Below are positions 1 to 5,520 of a stretch of 6,382 bases of DNA, piece by piece (within the stretch, counting starts at the first letter, position 1; each line of letters starts with the position of its first letter). This stretch comes from an uncultured Lachnospiraceae bacterium (GTDB lineage: Bacteria; Bacillota; Clostridia; Lachnospirales; Lachnospiraceae). Under the pieces are notes generated by a model. The model saw nothing but the letters and a program-made list of their open reading frames with translations. It made no database searches and was not told the origin of the DNA. The position numbers and the translations under genes were made by a program. The stretch is taken from contig CAJTZB010000144.1 of assembly GCA_910583815.1 (NCBI GenBank), positions 1 through 6,382 of the forward strand, given 5' to 3'.

Positions 1-5
1 GTAGG

Positions 6-530
6 ATGAAGCGGGTTGCGAAGTTTCGGAAAGTAAGCGAAGAGCAGTTTATCTGCGACTGGATGAAGACATTTGGCAGCAGCAGGGAGGAAGCGCTTGC
101 AGTCTATGAAAGTATCAGGCTGCCAAAACGTGCGACCGCGGGTTCTGCAGGCTATGATTTTTTTAGCCCTTTGCCGTTTGAACTGAAACCGGGCGAGACA
201 ATCAATATACCAACCGGTATCCGAGCATATATGGAAGACGGTTATGTGCTGCTCTGCTTTCCAAGAAGTGGGCTTGGATTTAAATTCCGCCTGCAGCTAA
301 ACAATACCGTTGGTGTTATTGACAGTGACTATTATGATTCCGACAATGAAGGACATATTTTTATCAAACTGACAAATGATTCCAACGAAGGAAAAGTGCT
401 TGCATTAGAAGCAGGCAGCGGCTTTGCCCAAGGCATTTTCCTGCAATATGGCATTACAGAGGACGACGAGGCTTCCGCGGTTCGTAACGGAGGCTTCGGA
501 AGCACGACAGAAACTAAAAATCCGCAATAG
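6..530 (+). CDS. dut: dUTP diphosphatase (dUTPase), clostridial form
   Basis: Hydrolyses dUTP to dUMP and pyrophosphate, keeping uracil out of DNA and supplying dUMP for thymidylate synthesis; cytosolic and normally a homotrimer. All five trimeric-dUTPase motifs are in order in the 174-residue product: I AGYDFFSP (48-55), II PRSGLGFK (86-93), III GVIDSDYYDSD (103-113, catalytic Asp106 in the ID pair), IV FAQGIFLQY (140-148) and V NGGFGSTT (161-168). After motif III it reads DSDNEGHIF rather than the usual RGE, and there is an N-terminal extension of about 40 residues (MKRVAKF...); from memory both are usual in clostridial homologues. The ATG at 6 gives that expected N-terminus. The ribosome binding site would lie mostly before the window, so the start is not fully verifiable. 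The last codons form one arm of a hairpin (521-529 with 542-550). Family assignment is secure. Confidence 0.95.
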   Translation: MKRVAKFRKVSEEQFICDWMKTFGSSREEALAVYESIRLPKRATAGSAGYDFFSPLPFELKPGETINIPTGIRAYMEDGYVLLCFPRSGLGFKFRLQLNNTVGVIDSDYYDSDNEGHIFIKLTNDSNEGKVLALEAGSGFAQGIFLQYGITEDDEASAVRNGGFGSTTETKNPQ

Positions 531-550
531 CCAGAAGGGATTATTGCGGA
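521..550 (+). other. Hairpin over the dut stop codon
   Basis: TCCGCAATA (521-529) pairs perfectly with TATTGCGGA (542-550), plus a G-U pair inside, leaving a loop of about 10 bases. The stem contains the last codons and most of the TAG stop of dut. No T-run follows it (ACTTAAATCAG), so it is not a classical intrinsic terminator. It could protect the dut mRNA 3' end or form part of a larger switch, because TCCGCAA (521-527) can also pair with TTGCGGA at 650-656. Confidence 0.5.
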
Positions 551-561
551 ACTTAAATCAG
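530..561 (+). repeat. Direct repeat copy 1 in the dut-purA gap
   Basis: A 32-base stretch (GCCAGAAGGG...CGGAACTTAAATCAG) recurs at 636-668 with about four substitutions and one inserted A. The best-kept block is TTGCGGAACTTAAA(A)TCAG. The two copies flank the large stem-loop at 561-653. This could be a local duplication or two sites of one regulatory element. Confidence 0.7.
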
Positions 562-653
562 CAACAGCCCGGATGGCACATAGCTTAAAGTTCGGATGCA
601 GTAAGCGAACGAACTTTAAGCTTGGTTGTTTGCGTGCCGGAAGGGTCTGTTGC
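561..653 (+). promoter_or_regulatory. Large stem-loop in the purA leader
   Basis: Nested pairing is visible by eye. The outer stem is GCAACAG (561-567) with CTGTTGC (647-653), then CCC (568-570) with GGG (643-645) around one bulged base. The middle stem is GGCAC (575-579) with GTGCC (634-638). The inner stem is a perfect 13-bp AGCTTAAAGTTCG (582-594) with CGAACTTTAAGCT (610-622), closing a 15-base loop. No T-run follows. The purA ribosome binding site starts 14 bases after the outer stem. The layout suits a structured 5' leader controlling purA, possibly an attenuator or ligand-sensing element. I do not recognise a known riboswitch class: the purine riboswitch core is not seen. A small palindromic mobile element is an alternative. 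Confidence 0.55.
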
Positions 654-668
654 GGAACTTAAAATCAG
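636..668 (+). repeat. Direct repeat copy 2 in the dut-purA gap
   Basis: Second copy of the 530-561 repeat (GCCGGAAGGG...CGGAACTTAAAATCAG), ending inside the purA ribosome binding site. Its first part also forms the 3' side of the large stem-loop, so the repeat and the fold share bases. A third, weaker relative (CGAACTTTAAG) is the 3' arm of the inner stem at 610-620. Confidence 0.7.
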
Positions 669-672
669 GAGG
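667..672 (+). promoter_or_regulatory. purA ribosome binding site
   Basis: AGGAGG lies 7 bases before the ATG at 680. It decides the purA start: the in-frame ATG at 626 is upstream of this site and has no ribosome binding site of its own. Confidence 0.9.
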
Positions 673-679
673 TCTGGTT

Positions 680-1963
680 ATGGTTAGAGCAATCGTAGGC
701 GCAAACTGGGGAGATGAGGGAAAAGGCAAGATTACCGACATGCTCGGCAAAGAATCTGATATTATTGTAAGGTTCCAAGGAGGGAGCAATGCCGGTCATA
801 CCATCATCAATCAGTATGGGAAATTTGCACTTCATCTGCTTCCGTCAGGCGTTTTTTACAACCACACAACAAGCATTATCGGCAACGGTGTTGCACTTAA
901 TATTCCGTACTTGGTAAAAGAACTGAAGAGCCTGACCGATGGAGGCGTTCCGGTGCCAAAACTTTTAGTCTCTGACCGTGCGCAGATTATGATGCCATAC
1001 CATATTCTGTTTGATCAGTATGAGGAAGAGCGTCTTGGAGGGAAGTCCTTTGGTTCAACAAAATCCGGCATCGCTCCGTTTTACTCAGATAAATATGCCA
1101 AAATCGGTTTTCAGGTATCAGAGCTGTTTGAGGATGAGGTATTAAAGGAAAAAACAGAGCGTGTATGCGAGATGAAAAATATTCTGTTGGAGCATATGTA
1201 CCACAAACCATTGCTTGTTCCGGAGGAACTGTTACATACGCTGCATGAATATCGCGATATGGTGGCACCTTATGTGTGTGATACCTCCGCTTTTTTGCAT
1301 GATGCAATCAAGGCAGGAAAGAATATTTTATTAGAAGGACAGCTGGGTGCATTAAAAGACCCTGACTTTGGAATTTATCCGATGGTTACTTCTTCGTCTA
1401 CACTTGCAGCCTATGGCGCAGTTGGAGCAGGAATTCCGCCATATGAAATCAAAGATATTATTGTGGTAGTAAAGGCTTATTCCAGCGCAGTCGGTGCAGG
1501 CGAGTTTGTCAGTGAGATTTTTGGTGATGAGGCGGACGAACTGCGTCGCAGAGGCGGAGATGGCGGCGAATTTGGCGCAACAACCGGACGGCCAAGAAGA
1601 ATGGGATGGTTTGATGCTGTTGCAACAAGGTATGGCTGCAGGATGCAGGGTGCAACCGAAGTTGCTTTGACAGTGCTTGACGTACTTGGTTACTTAAAAG
1701 AGCTTCCGGTCTGTGTCGGCTATGAAATTGACGGAAAAGTAACAAAGGATTTTCCGGTCACGGCAAAACTCAGAAAGGCAAAACCGGTCTATGAAGTGCT
1801 TCCTGGCTGGCAGACGGAAATCCGTGGTATTAAGCGCTATGAGGAACTGCCGGAGAACTGCCGCAGATATATCGAATTTATTGAGAAGGAGATAGAAGTT
1901 CCGATTACGCTTGTATCCAATGGACCAGGGCGTGATGAAATTATCCGTAGAACAGAAGGTTAA
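680..1963 (+). CDS. purA: Adenylosuccinate synthetase, divergent type
   Basis: Catalyses IMP + L-aspartate + GTP to adenylosuccinate + GDP + phosphate, the first committed step from IMP to AMP; cytosolic. The start at 680 gives 427 residues, the usual PurA length. Conserved parts: WGDEGKGK (10-17, catalytic Asp12, P-loop-like), NAGHT (37-41, catalytic His40), LHLLPSG (51-57), TSIIGNGV (64-71), VTSSST (236-241), KAYSS.VGAG (265-274) and GATTGR.RR.GW (299-310, Arg304). Several positions differ from the E. coli enzyme as I recall it: GTTGRGI becomes GSTKSGI (125-131), the ARRG segment carrying IMP-contacting Arg143 becomes AKIG (140-143), GAQGT becomes GQLGA (220-224), and the guanine-binding TKLD becomes TVLD (331-334). 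I recall this type being widespread in gut Firmicutes, so it is probably a functional subfamily. The stop is 1 base before dus, and the gene follows a structured leader. Confidence 0.93.
   Translation: MVRAIVGANWGDEGKGKITDMLGKESDIIVRFQGGSNAGHTIINQYGKFALHLLPSGVFYNHTTSIIGNGVALNIPYLVKELKSLTDGGVPVPKLLVSDRAQIMMPYHILFDQYEEERLGGKSFGSTKSGIAPFYSDKYAKIGFQVSELFEDEVLKEKTERVCEMKNILLEHMYHKPLLVPEELLHTLHEYRDMVAPYVCDTSAFLHDAIKAGKNILLEGQLGALKDPDFGIYPMVTSSSTLAAYGAVGAGIPPYEIKDIIVVVKAYSSAVGAGEFVSEIFGDEADELRRRGGDGGEFGATTGRPRRMGWFDAVATRYGCRMQGATEVALTVLDVLGYLKELPVCVGYEIDGKVTKDFPVTAKLRKAKPVYEVLPGWQTEIRGIKRYEELPENCRRYIEFIEKEIEVPITLVSNGPGRDEIIRRTEG
1954..1959 (+). promoter_or_regulatory. dus ribosome binding site inside the purA 3' end
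   Basis: AGAAGG sits within the last purA codons, 5 bases before the ATG at 1965. It supports that ATG rather than the in-frame upstream ATGs at 1911, 1920 and 1935, which lie well inside purA. Confidence 0.6.
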
Positions 1964-1964
1964 T

Positions 1965-2891
1965 ATGAAGCTTTATTTTGCACCTTTAGAGGGCATTGCA
2001 ACACAAATTTACCGGAGGGCATTCCATGAATGCTTCTCCGGTATTGATAAATTTTATACTCCTTTTTTATCCCCAAGTGAGCATTGTACAATACATCCAA
2101 AAGAGAAAAAGGAAGTTTTGCCAGAGAACAATGCAGGCATGGAAACGGTGCCGCAGATTCTGACCAATAAGACAGAATATTTTATCCGGACTGCACATGA
2201 GCTGAAGGAAGCTTACGGCTATGAGGAAGTCAATTTAAACCTTGGATGTCCGTCCGGTACTGTTGTTTCTAAAGGGAAGGGGGCAGGTTTTCTTGCAAGA
2301 AAAGAGGAACTGCATCGTTTTCTGGATGATATTTTCAAAGCGCCGGAAGTAAGGATTTCCATAAAAACAAGGCTTGGCATGGAGGAGCCGGAGGAGTTTC
2401 CTTCCCTGCTTTCCATATTTAATGAATATCCTCTGCATGAGCTGATTATCCATCCAAGAGTAAAAAAAGAAGGCTATAAGGGCATACCGCATTGGGATGT
2501 TTTTGCCGAAGCCGTAAAGGAAAGCCGTTCTCCGCTTTGCTATAATGGGGATATTCGCACACTGGAGGACTACAGGAGAATGAGAGAGGCCTTTCCATCA
2601 GTGGAACGCCTGATGATTGGCAGAGGGCTGCTTGCAAATCCATTGCTGGCGGAGCAAATCGGGGGTTCTGCGGTTTGTCCGGAAGACATACCTCGGTTAA
2701 AGGGTTTTCATGATAAGCTCTATGCCGCCTATCGCATGGAATTGCAAGGAGATGTCAATGTCCTGTTTAAAATGAAGGAGTTCTGGGTACATTTTGGGAC
2801 ACAGTTTCCTGAAAAGGAGAGCAGTTTGAAACAGATCAGAAAAGCGAGCAGGCTCAGTGCTTATGAAGCTGCGGTAAGACAGATATTCTAA
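1965..2891 (+). CDS. dus: tRNA-dihydrouridine synthase
   Basis: Flavin enzyme that reduces specific uridines to dihydrouridine in the D-loop region of tRNA, using NADPH; cytosolic. The 308-residue product has the usual length and signature order: N-terminal FAPLEG (5-10, start of the FMN-binding TIM barrel), PQIL (63-66), NLNLGCPS (90-97, catalytic Cys95) followed by VVSKGKGAGFL (100-110), IKTRLG (133-138), IIHPR (161-165), YNGDI (193-197) and the phosphate-binding MIGRGLLANP (217-226). The C-terminal part (about 240-308) matches the helical tRNA-binding domain by position. It belongs to the single-domain bacterial Dus group; DusA, DusB or DusC cannot be assigned from sequence reading, so the target uridine is unknown. 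The ATG at 1965 follows the purA stop by 1 base, so the two are translationally close and co-transcribed. Confidence 0.92.
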   Translation: MKLYFAPLEGIATQIYRRAFHECFSGIDKFYTPFLSPSEHCTIHPKEKKEVLPENNAGMETVPQILTNKTEYFIRTAHELKEAYGYEEVNLNLGCPSGTVVSKGKGAGFLARKEELHRFLDDIFKAPEVRISIKTRLGMEEPEEFPSLLSIFNEYPLHELIIHPRVKKEGYKGIPHWDVFAEAVKESRSPLCYNGDIRTLEDYRRMREAFPSVERLMIGRGLLANPLLAEQIGGSAVCPEDIPRLKGFHDKLYAAYRMELQGDVNVLFKMKEFWVHFGTQFPEKESSLKQIRKASRLSAYEAAVRQIF

Positions 2892-2902
2892 AAGAATCAT
2901 GC

Positions 2903-2961
2903 TAGTGTTGCCATCTGTACACCGACGCTATTATTGAGTGAAGGCACAAATTGCAGATTGC
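2903..2961 (+). repeat. Dispersed repeat, copy A (after dus)
   Basis: The 34-base core 2903-2936 (TAGTGTTGCCATC...CGACGCTATTATTG) matches 5448-5481. It includes an exact run TGTACACCGACGCT (2916-2929), and most differences are transitions plus two compensating one-base shifts. A looser match continues to GCAGATTGC (2953-2961), corresponding to GCAGACTGC at 5507-5515. It begins 11 bases after the dus stop. Its nature is unknown; it could be an intergenic repeat family, the trace of a lost gene tail, or an RNA motif. Confidence 0.65.
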
Positions 2962-2976
2962 ATGGAATAAAAAAGA

Positions 2977-3042
2977 AACATCGGATATAGAGCAGTTTAT
3001 CTTTTGTGTAGTCAATTTCTTTGCTGCTCCAAATCCGATGTT
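2977..3042. repeat. Long inverted repeat in the dus-Sel1 gap
   Basis: The arms 2977-2995 (AACATCGGATATAGAGCAG) and 3024-3042 (CTGCTCCAAATCCGATGTT) pair at 17 of 19 positions around a 28-base loop. On the + strand no T-run follows (CTGAAAAAATT). On the - strand the stem is followed by TTCTTTTTTATT, which resembles a terminator tail, although no - strand gene ends here. The stretch 2892-3177 as a whole holds the repeat copy A, this structure and the upstream region of the Sel1 gene. I see no convincing sigma-A promoter and no coding region in it. Confidence 0.6.
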
Positions 3043-3132
3043 CTGAAAAAATTATAGCATGGCACTATAGAAATTTCAACCGCAACTATTTCACAGTACT
3101 GCTAGTATATGGATAGAAACAAAGGAATCATG

Positions 3133-3147
3133 CGACGAATATTGTCG
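3133..3147. promoter_or_regulatory. Short dyad before the Sel1-repeat gene
   Basis: CGAC (3133-3136) and GTCG (3144-3147) form a dyad around the AT-rich 7-base centre GAATATT, 30 bases before the start codon. It could be an operator or a tiny hairpin. It does not match the clostridial LexA box, which needs a different half-site and spacing. Short dyads arise by chance, so this is weak. Confidence 0.2.
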
Positions 3148-3177
3148 AAAATGTAAAAAGAAAGGAATGCGGATGAT

Positions 3178-4413
3178 ATGGGAAGAACATTGAGCAAAGA
3201 AGTTCAGTCGGCACTGCAGGATATTTATTACAATGAACGGACAGGGCGCGGTAAAGAGGCGTTTGCACTTTTAGAGAAGGCTTCCGCTGCCGGAGACGGA
3301 GATGCAAGCTGCATACTGGCACGCTGCCTGTGCGGGTATCAGTATGTATGGAGGGGGCATGGATTTCCGGAGGATGATGACCGTGCCACAGAGCTTTTAC
3401 ATAAATCCGTAGAGCAGGGAAGTGCGCTTGGTGTACTGGTAGCTCTGCGTACCGGAGAACTGAGTCCGGAATTGGAAGCAAGAATGCCGTTTGCCAATTT
3501 GCAGGAGGCGTTTGATGCAGCATTGGAGTTGGCAGAATCAGGAGATGCTTTTTGCCAGTATGTTGTTGCAAACTCTTATTTTTGGTGGGATTTTGTACGG
3601 ATTCAGAATAAGGACAGAAATTCTTTCCCGGATCAGGCAGCTTATAAGGCGTACCTGAAAGAAAATATTTCCAAGTGTGAGGATTTGTTCTGGAAAGCAT
3701 TCCGCGGGGGAATGTACTTTGCCGCTAATAACTTAAACCGCTATTATACACAGGGGGATGAAGACATTATCATTCCTCAGATAGAAAAAGCAAAAGACCT
3801 TTGGAAGATTGGGGCAGAATACGGACATCCGATTCATCAGGCAATTTATGCCGAGGAGCTTGAGGATACCGGACACAAAGAAGAAGCACTTCGCTGGTTT
3901 AGGGAAGCGGCACAGGGTGGCCATCCGGGGGCCTGGACCGATGTGGGACGCTGCTATGCGGAAGGAATCGGTACAGAAAAGGATGAAGCATATGCGGTGC
4001 AGTGTTTTGAAAAGGAAATCCCATCCGGAAATATCAATGCTTATGATCGTTTAGGCAAAGCATATTTCTTTGGCCGCGGCGTCACACAGGATTATAACAA
4101 GGCATTTGAACTGCTGTCTTATGCTTATAACAGAGGAAGCAGGTGGGGCGTTTACTATCTTGGCAAGTGCTGCTTTGAGGGCTGGGGCACATTGCAGGAT
4201 TATACAAAAGCAAGGGCATTTCTTGAGCAGGTAAACTGGAATAACAGTGACACGTTTTATATGCTTGGCTGCATTTATGGCAGGGGGTTAAACGTCGGAG
4301 TCAATATTCCAAAGGCTATTTCCTATTTGGACAGGGCAGGAAATACGCCGGAAGCCAAAGAGGAACGCAAGCATTATAAGAGAACGCTTCTTGGCAAGTG
4401 GGTTCGCAAATAA
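3178..4413 (+). CDS. Sel1-repeat (TPR-like) protein
   Basis: A 411-residue protein of tandem Sel1-like repeats, helical-pair solenoids that usually mediate protein-protein contacts. About eight repeats can be traced: 41-80, 122-178 (with an inserted 25-30 residue stretch), 179-215, 216-248, 249-285, 286-320, 321-352 and 358-388. The clearest are AWTDVGRCYAEGIGTEKDEA (252-271), AYDRLGKAYFFGRGVTQDY (288-306) and GVYYLGKCCFEGWGTLQDY (324-342). No signal peptide or membrane segment is seen, so it is probably cytosolic. The lysine- and arginine-rich C-terminus has no recognised domain. The ATG at 3178 follows AAAGGA (3161-3166) by 11 bases, a rather long spacing, so the start is likely but not certain. 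It is followed 63 bases later by a DUF4261 gene on the same strand, and the two probably form a unit. Partner and role are unknown; an adaptor or scaffold is a generic inference from the fold. Confidence 0.88.
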   Translation: MGRTLSKEVQSALQDIYYNERTGRGKEAFALLEKASAAGDGDASCILARCLCGYQYVWRGHGFPEDDDRATELLHKSVEQGSALGVLVALRTGELSPELEARMPFANLQEAFDAALELAESGDAFCQYVVANSYFWWDFVRIQNKDRNSFPDQAAYKAYLKENISKCEDLFWKAFRGGMYFAANNLNRYYTQGDEDIIIPQIEKAKDLWKIGAEYGHPIHQAIYAEELEDTGHKEEALRWFREAAQGGHPGAWTDVGRCYAEGIGTEKDEAYAVQCFEKEIPSGNINAYDRLGKAYFFGRGVTQDYNKAFELLSYAYNRGSRWGVYYLGKCCFEGWGTLQDYTKARAFLEQVNWNNSDTFYMLGCIYGRGLNVGVNIPKAISYLDRAGNTPEAKEERKHYKRTLLGKWVRK

Positions 4414-4415
4414 CA

Positions 4416-4437
4416 GCAGATATGTTTTGCAGATATG
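4416..4437 (+). repeat. Short direct repeat between the Sel1 and DUF4261 genes
   Basis: GCAGATATG occurs at 4416-4424 and again at 4429-4437, each followed by a T-rich stretch, with a 13-base period. It lies just after the Sel1 stop codon. It may be a small tandem duplication; no function is evident. Confidence 0.4.
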
Positions 4438-4462
4438 CGTTTTCTGTGTATTAGGGATGCTT

Positions 4463-4469
4463 AAGGAGG
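4463..4469 (+). promoter_or_regulatory. Ribosome binding site of the DUF4261 gene
   Basis: AAGGAGG is a near-perfect anti-16S match. It lies 7 bases before the ATG at 4477 but only 1 base before the in-frame ATG at 4471, so it decides for 4477. Confidence 0.88.
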
Positions 4470-4476
4470 AATGCAA

Positions 4477-5397
4477 ATGGGATGGTTTTCTAAGAAGAAG
4501 GAACAGAAAAAGCAGAAAGAGCAGGATAACCCAGAGGTTCGCCCGGGCGGTGTTTTTATGGTACAGCTTCTGATGAAAGAGCCTTGTGCCATACCGCCAA
4601 GGGAGCAGATGGAAGAGGTTTTGTCAAGGTATCTGGGCAAAGTGGAAGCCTTCGGGGGTGAAAAACCAGAAAGAGAGTTTGCCGGGTTTGCAGCTTTGGA
4701 CCATATTGTTGAGTTTGAAGATGGAAAAAAGCCGGTGCTTCTGTCCGTTATGGGCTGCCAGAGCTTTCAGGCAGAGCAGATTGACGAGATGAAGCGGAGC
4801 CAGATGTGGGACCGTATGGAAGACGGAAGCCAGACGTTCTGCAGAGACCATTTAGAAGATTATAAATATGCGGTCCTGGCACATGATATGCTTGGTGGTG
4901 GTATGGAAAGCCAGGAAAGGGCAAATATGCTGATGGACTATCTGGAGGCATTGCTGGAACTCTATCCGTCTTGTGAGGCTGTTTATTTTGTCAATTCAGG
5001 AAGGCTGGTTTTGGCAGAGAAAATCAGAAGAAAAGAAAGCACAGGACTTGACCGTTATGTTCACTTTGCTGTCAACGCCCGCTTTTTCAATATCAGCGGT
5101 ACTGAGGACAGTGTTGTAGATACACTTGGGCTTAGTCTGCTGTATATAGAAGACCTTCAGTACCATTTCCACGGTATGGACCCGGATTGGGTAGTACGAC
5201 ATGCTTACAGTATGGCTTCCTATCTGCTGAAAAATAACGCTCCTATCAAAGACGGAGATACCATTGACGGAGTTGAGGATGGACAACTGAGGCAGGACAT
5301 TCAGTGGAAGTGCCATTTTGAGAATGCACTAGTTAAGCCGGAAAGGGTAGTGCTTGATGTCTGCATGGGAGAATTTGCTTCCGGCAGCCGAGGATAG
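4477..5397 (+). CDS. DUF4261 domain protein of unknown function
   Basis: A 306-residue protein. After the start MGWF comes a lysine-rich linker (KKKEQKKQKEQ, 6-16), then a conserved-looking first half beginning FMVQLLMKEP (27-36). The C-terminal DUF4261 region (about 195-275) is recognisable by VNARFFNISGTED (199-211), VDTLGLSLLYIEDLQYHF (214-231), DPDWVVRHAYSMASYL (235-250) and IKDGDTIDGV (257-266). The biochemical function of this family is not known to me. There is no signal peptide or membrane span. Charged, aromatic-rich motifs without an obvious catalytic triad or nucleotide-binding loop suggest a binding rather than catalytic protein, but that is inference. It ends with a double stop, TAG TAA, then a strong hairpin. 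Shared orientation and the 63-base gap link it to the Sel1-repeat gene. The start was chosen by ribosome binding site spacing. Confidence 0.87.
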   Translation: MGWFSKKKEQKKQKEQDNPEVRPGGVFMVQLLMKEPCAIPPREQMEEVLSRYLGKVEAFGGEKPEREFAGFAALDHIVEFEDGKKPVLLSVMGCQSFQAEQIDEMKRSQMWDRMEDGSQTFCRDHLEDYKYAVLAHDMLGGGMESQERANMLMDYLEALLELYPSCEAVYFVNSGRLVLAEKIRRKESTGLDRYVHFAVNARFFNISGTEDSVVDTLGLSLLYIEDLQYHFHGMDPDWVVRHAYSMASYLLKNNAPIKDGDTIDGVEDGQLRQDIQWKCHFENALVKPERVVLDVCMGEFASGSRG

Positions 5398-5411
5398 TAA
5401 AATAAAATCAG

Positions 5412-5447
5412 ATATTAAGAACCATGCAGCCGCATGGTTCTTAATAT
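5412..5447. terminator. Bidirectional terminator between convergent genes
   Basis: A perfect 16-bp stem, ATATTAAGAACCATGC (5412-5427) with GCATGGTTCTTAATAT (5432-5447), closes on a 4-base AGCC loop. It lies 14 bases after the DUF4261 stop. On the - strand the stem is followed by CTGATTTTATTTTA, a good T-rich tail for the convergent permease gene. On the + strand the tail (TAGTATTTCATCTT) is weaker but T-rich. Confidence 0.85.
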
Positions 5448-5515
5448 TAGTATTTCATCTTGTACACCGACGCTGTTGTTGGATATTGTATTAAATTTTT
5501 TGTCCGGCAGACTGC
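5448..5515 (+). repeat. Dispersed repeat, copy B (after DUF4261)
   Basis: The core 5448-5481 (TAGTATTTCATC...CGACGCTGTTGTTG) matches 2903-2936, with a looser extension to GCAGACTGC (5507-5515). It begins immediately at the foot of the terminator hairpin and ends a few bases before the stop of the convergent permease gene. It has the same orientation as copy A, about 2.5 kb away, so the pair forms direct repeats around the Sel1-DUF4261 unit. Confidence 0.65.
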
Positions 5516-5520
5516 TTTTC

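Noticed and set aside
626..679. Upstream in-frame ATG extending PurA by 18 residues.
   Set aside because: The AGGAGG site at 667-672 fits the ATG at 680, the extension (MFACRKGLL...) is not PurA-like, and it lies in the inverted-repeat region.
531..679. Purine (guanine/adenine) riboswitch before purA.
   Set aside because: The conserved three-way junction core of that class is not found. The region is instead a long, nested hairpin.
987..1307. A 106-codon - strand open frame inside purA.
   Set aside because: Antisense shadow of a strongly conserved gene, with no ribosome binding site or recognisable domain.
6..1963. dUTPase next to a divergent PurA, suggesting a phage-type 2-aminoadenine (Z-genome) module with PurZ.
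   Set aside because: The catalytic Asp of PurA (Asp12) is present, whereas PurZ enzymes, as I recall them, lack it. No DatZ, MazG-like or phage gene is seen, and the neighbours are chromosomal housekeeping genes.
3133..3147. LexA/SOS box upstream of the Sel1-repeat gene.
   Set aside because: The half-sites are CGAC/GTCG with a 7-base centre, not the GAAC-4-GTTC form used in Firmicutes.
3128..3700. A 190-codon open frame on the - strand opposite the Sel1-repeat gene.
   Set aside because: Its composition (many His, Pro, Leu, Thr) and lack of any domain are typical of an antisense shadow of a real gene. The + strand Sel1 repeats are unmistakable.
4471..4476. ATG at 4471 as the start of the DUF4261 protein.
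   Set aside because: It directly abuts the AAGGAGG site. The ATG at 4477 has proper 7-base spacing.
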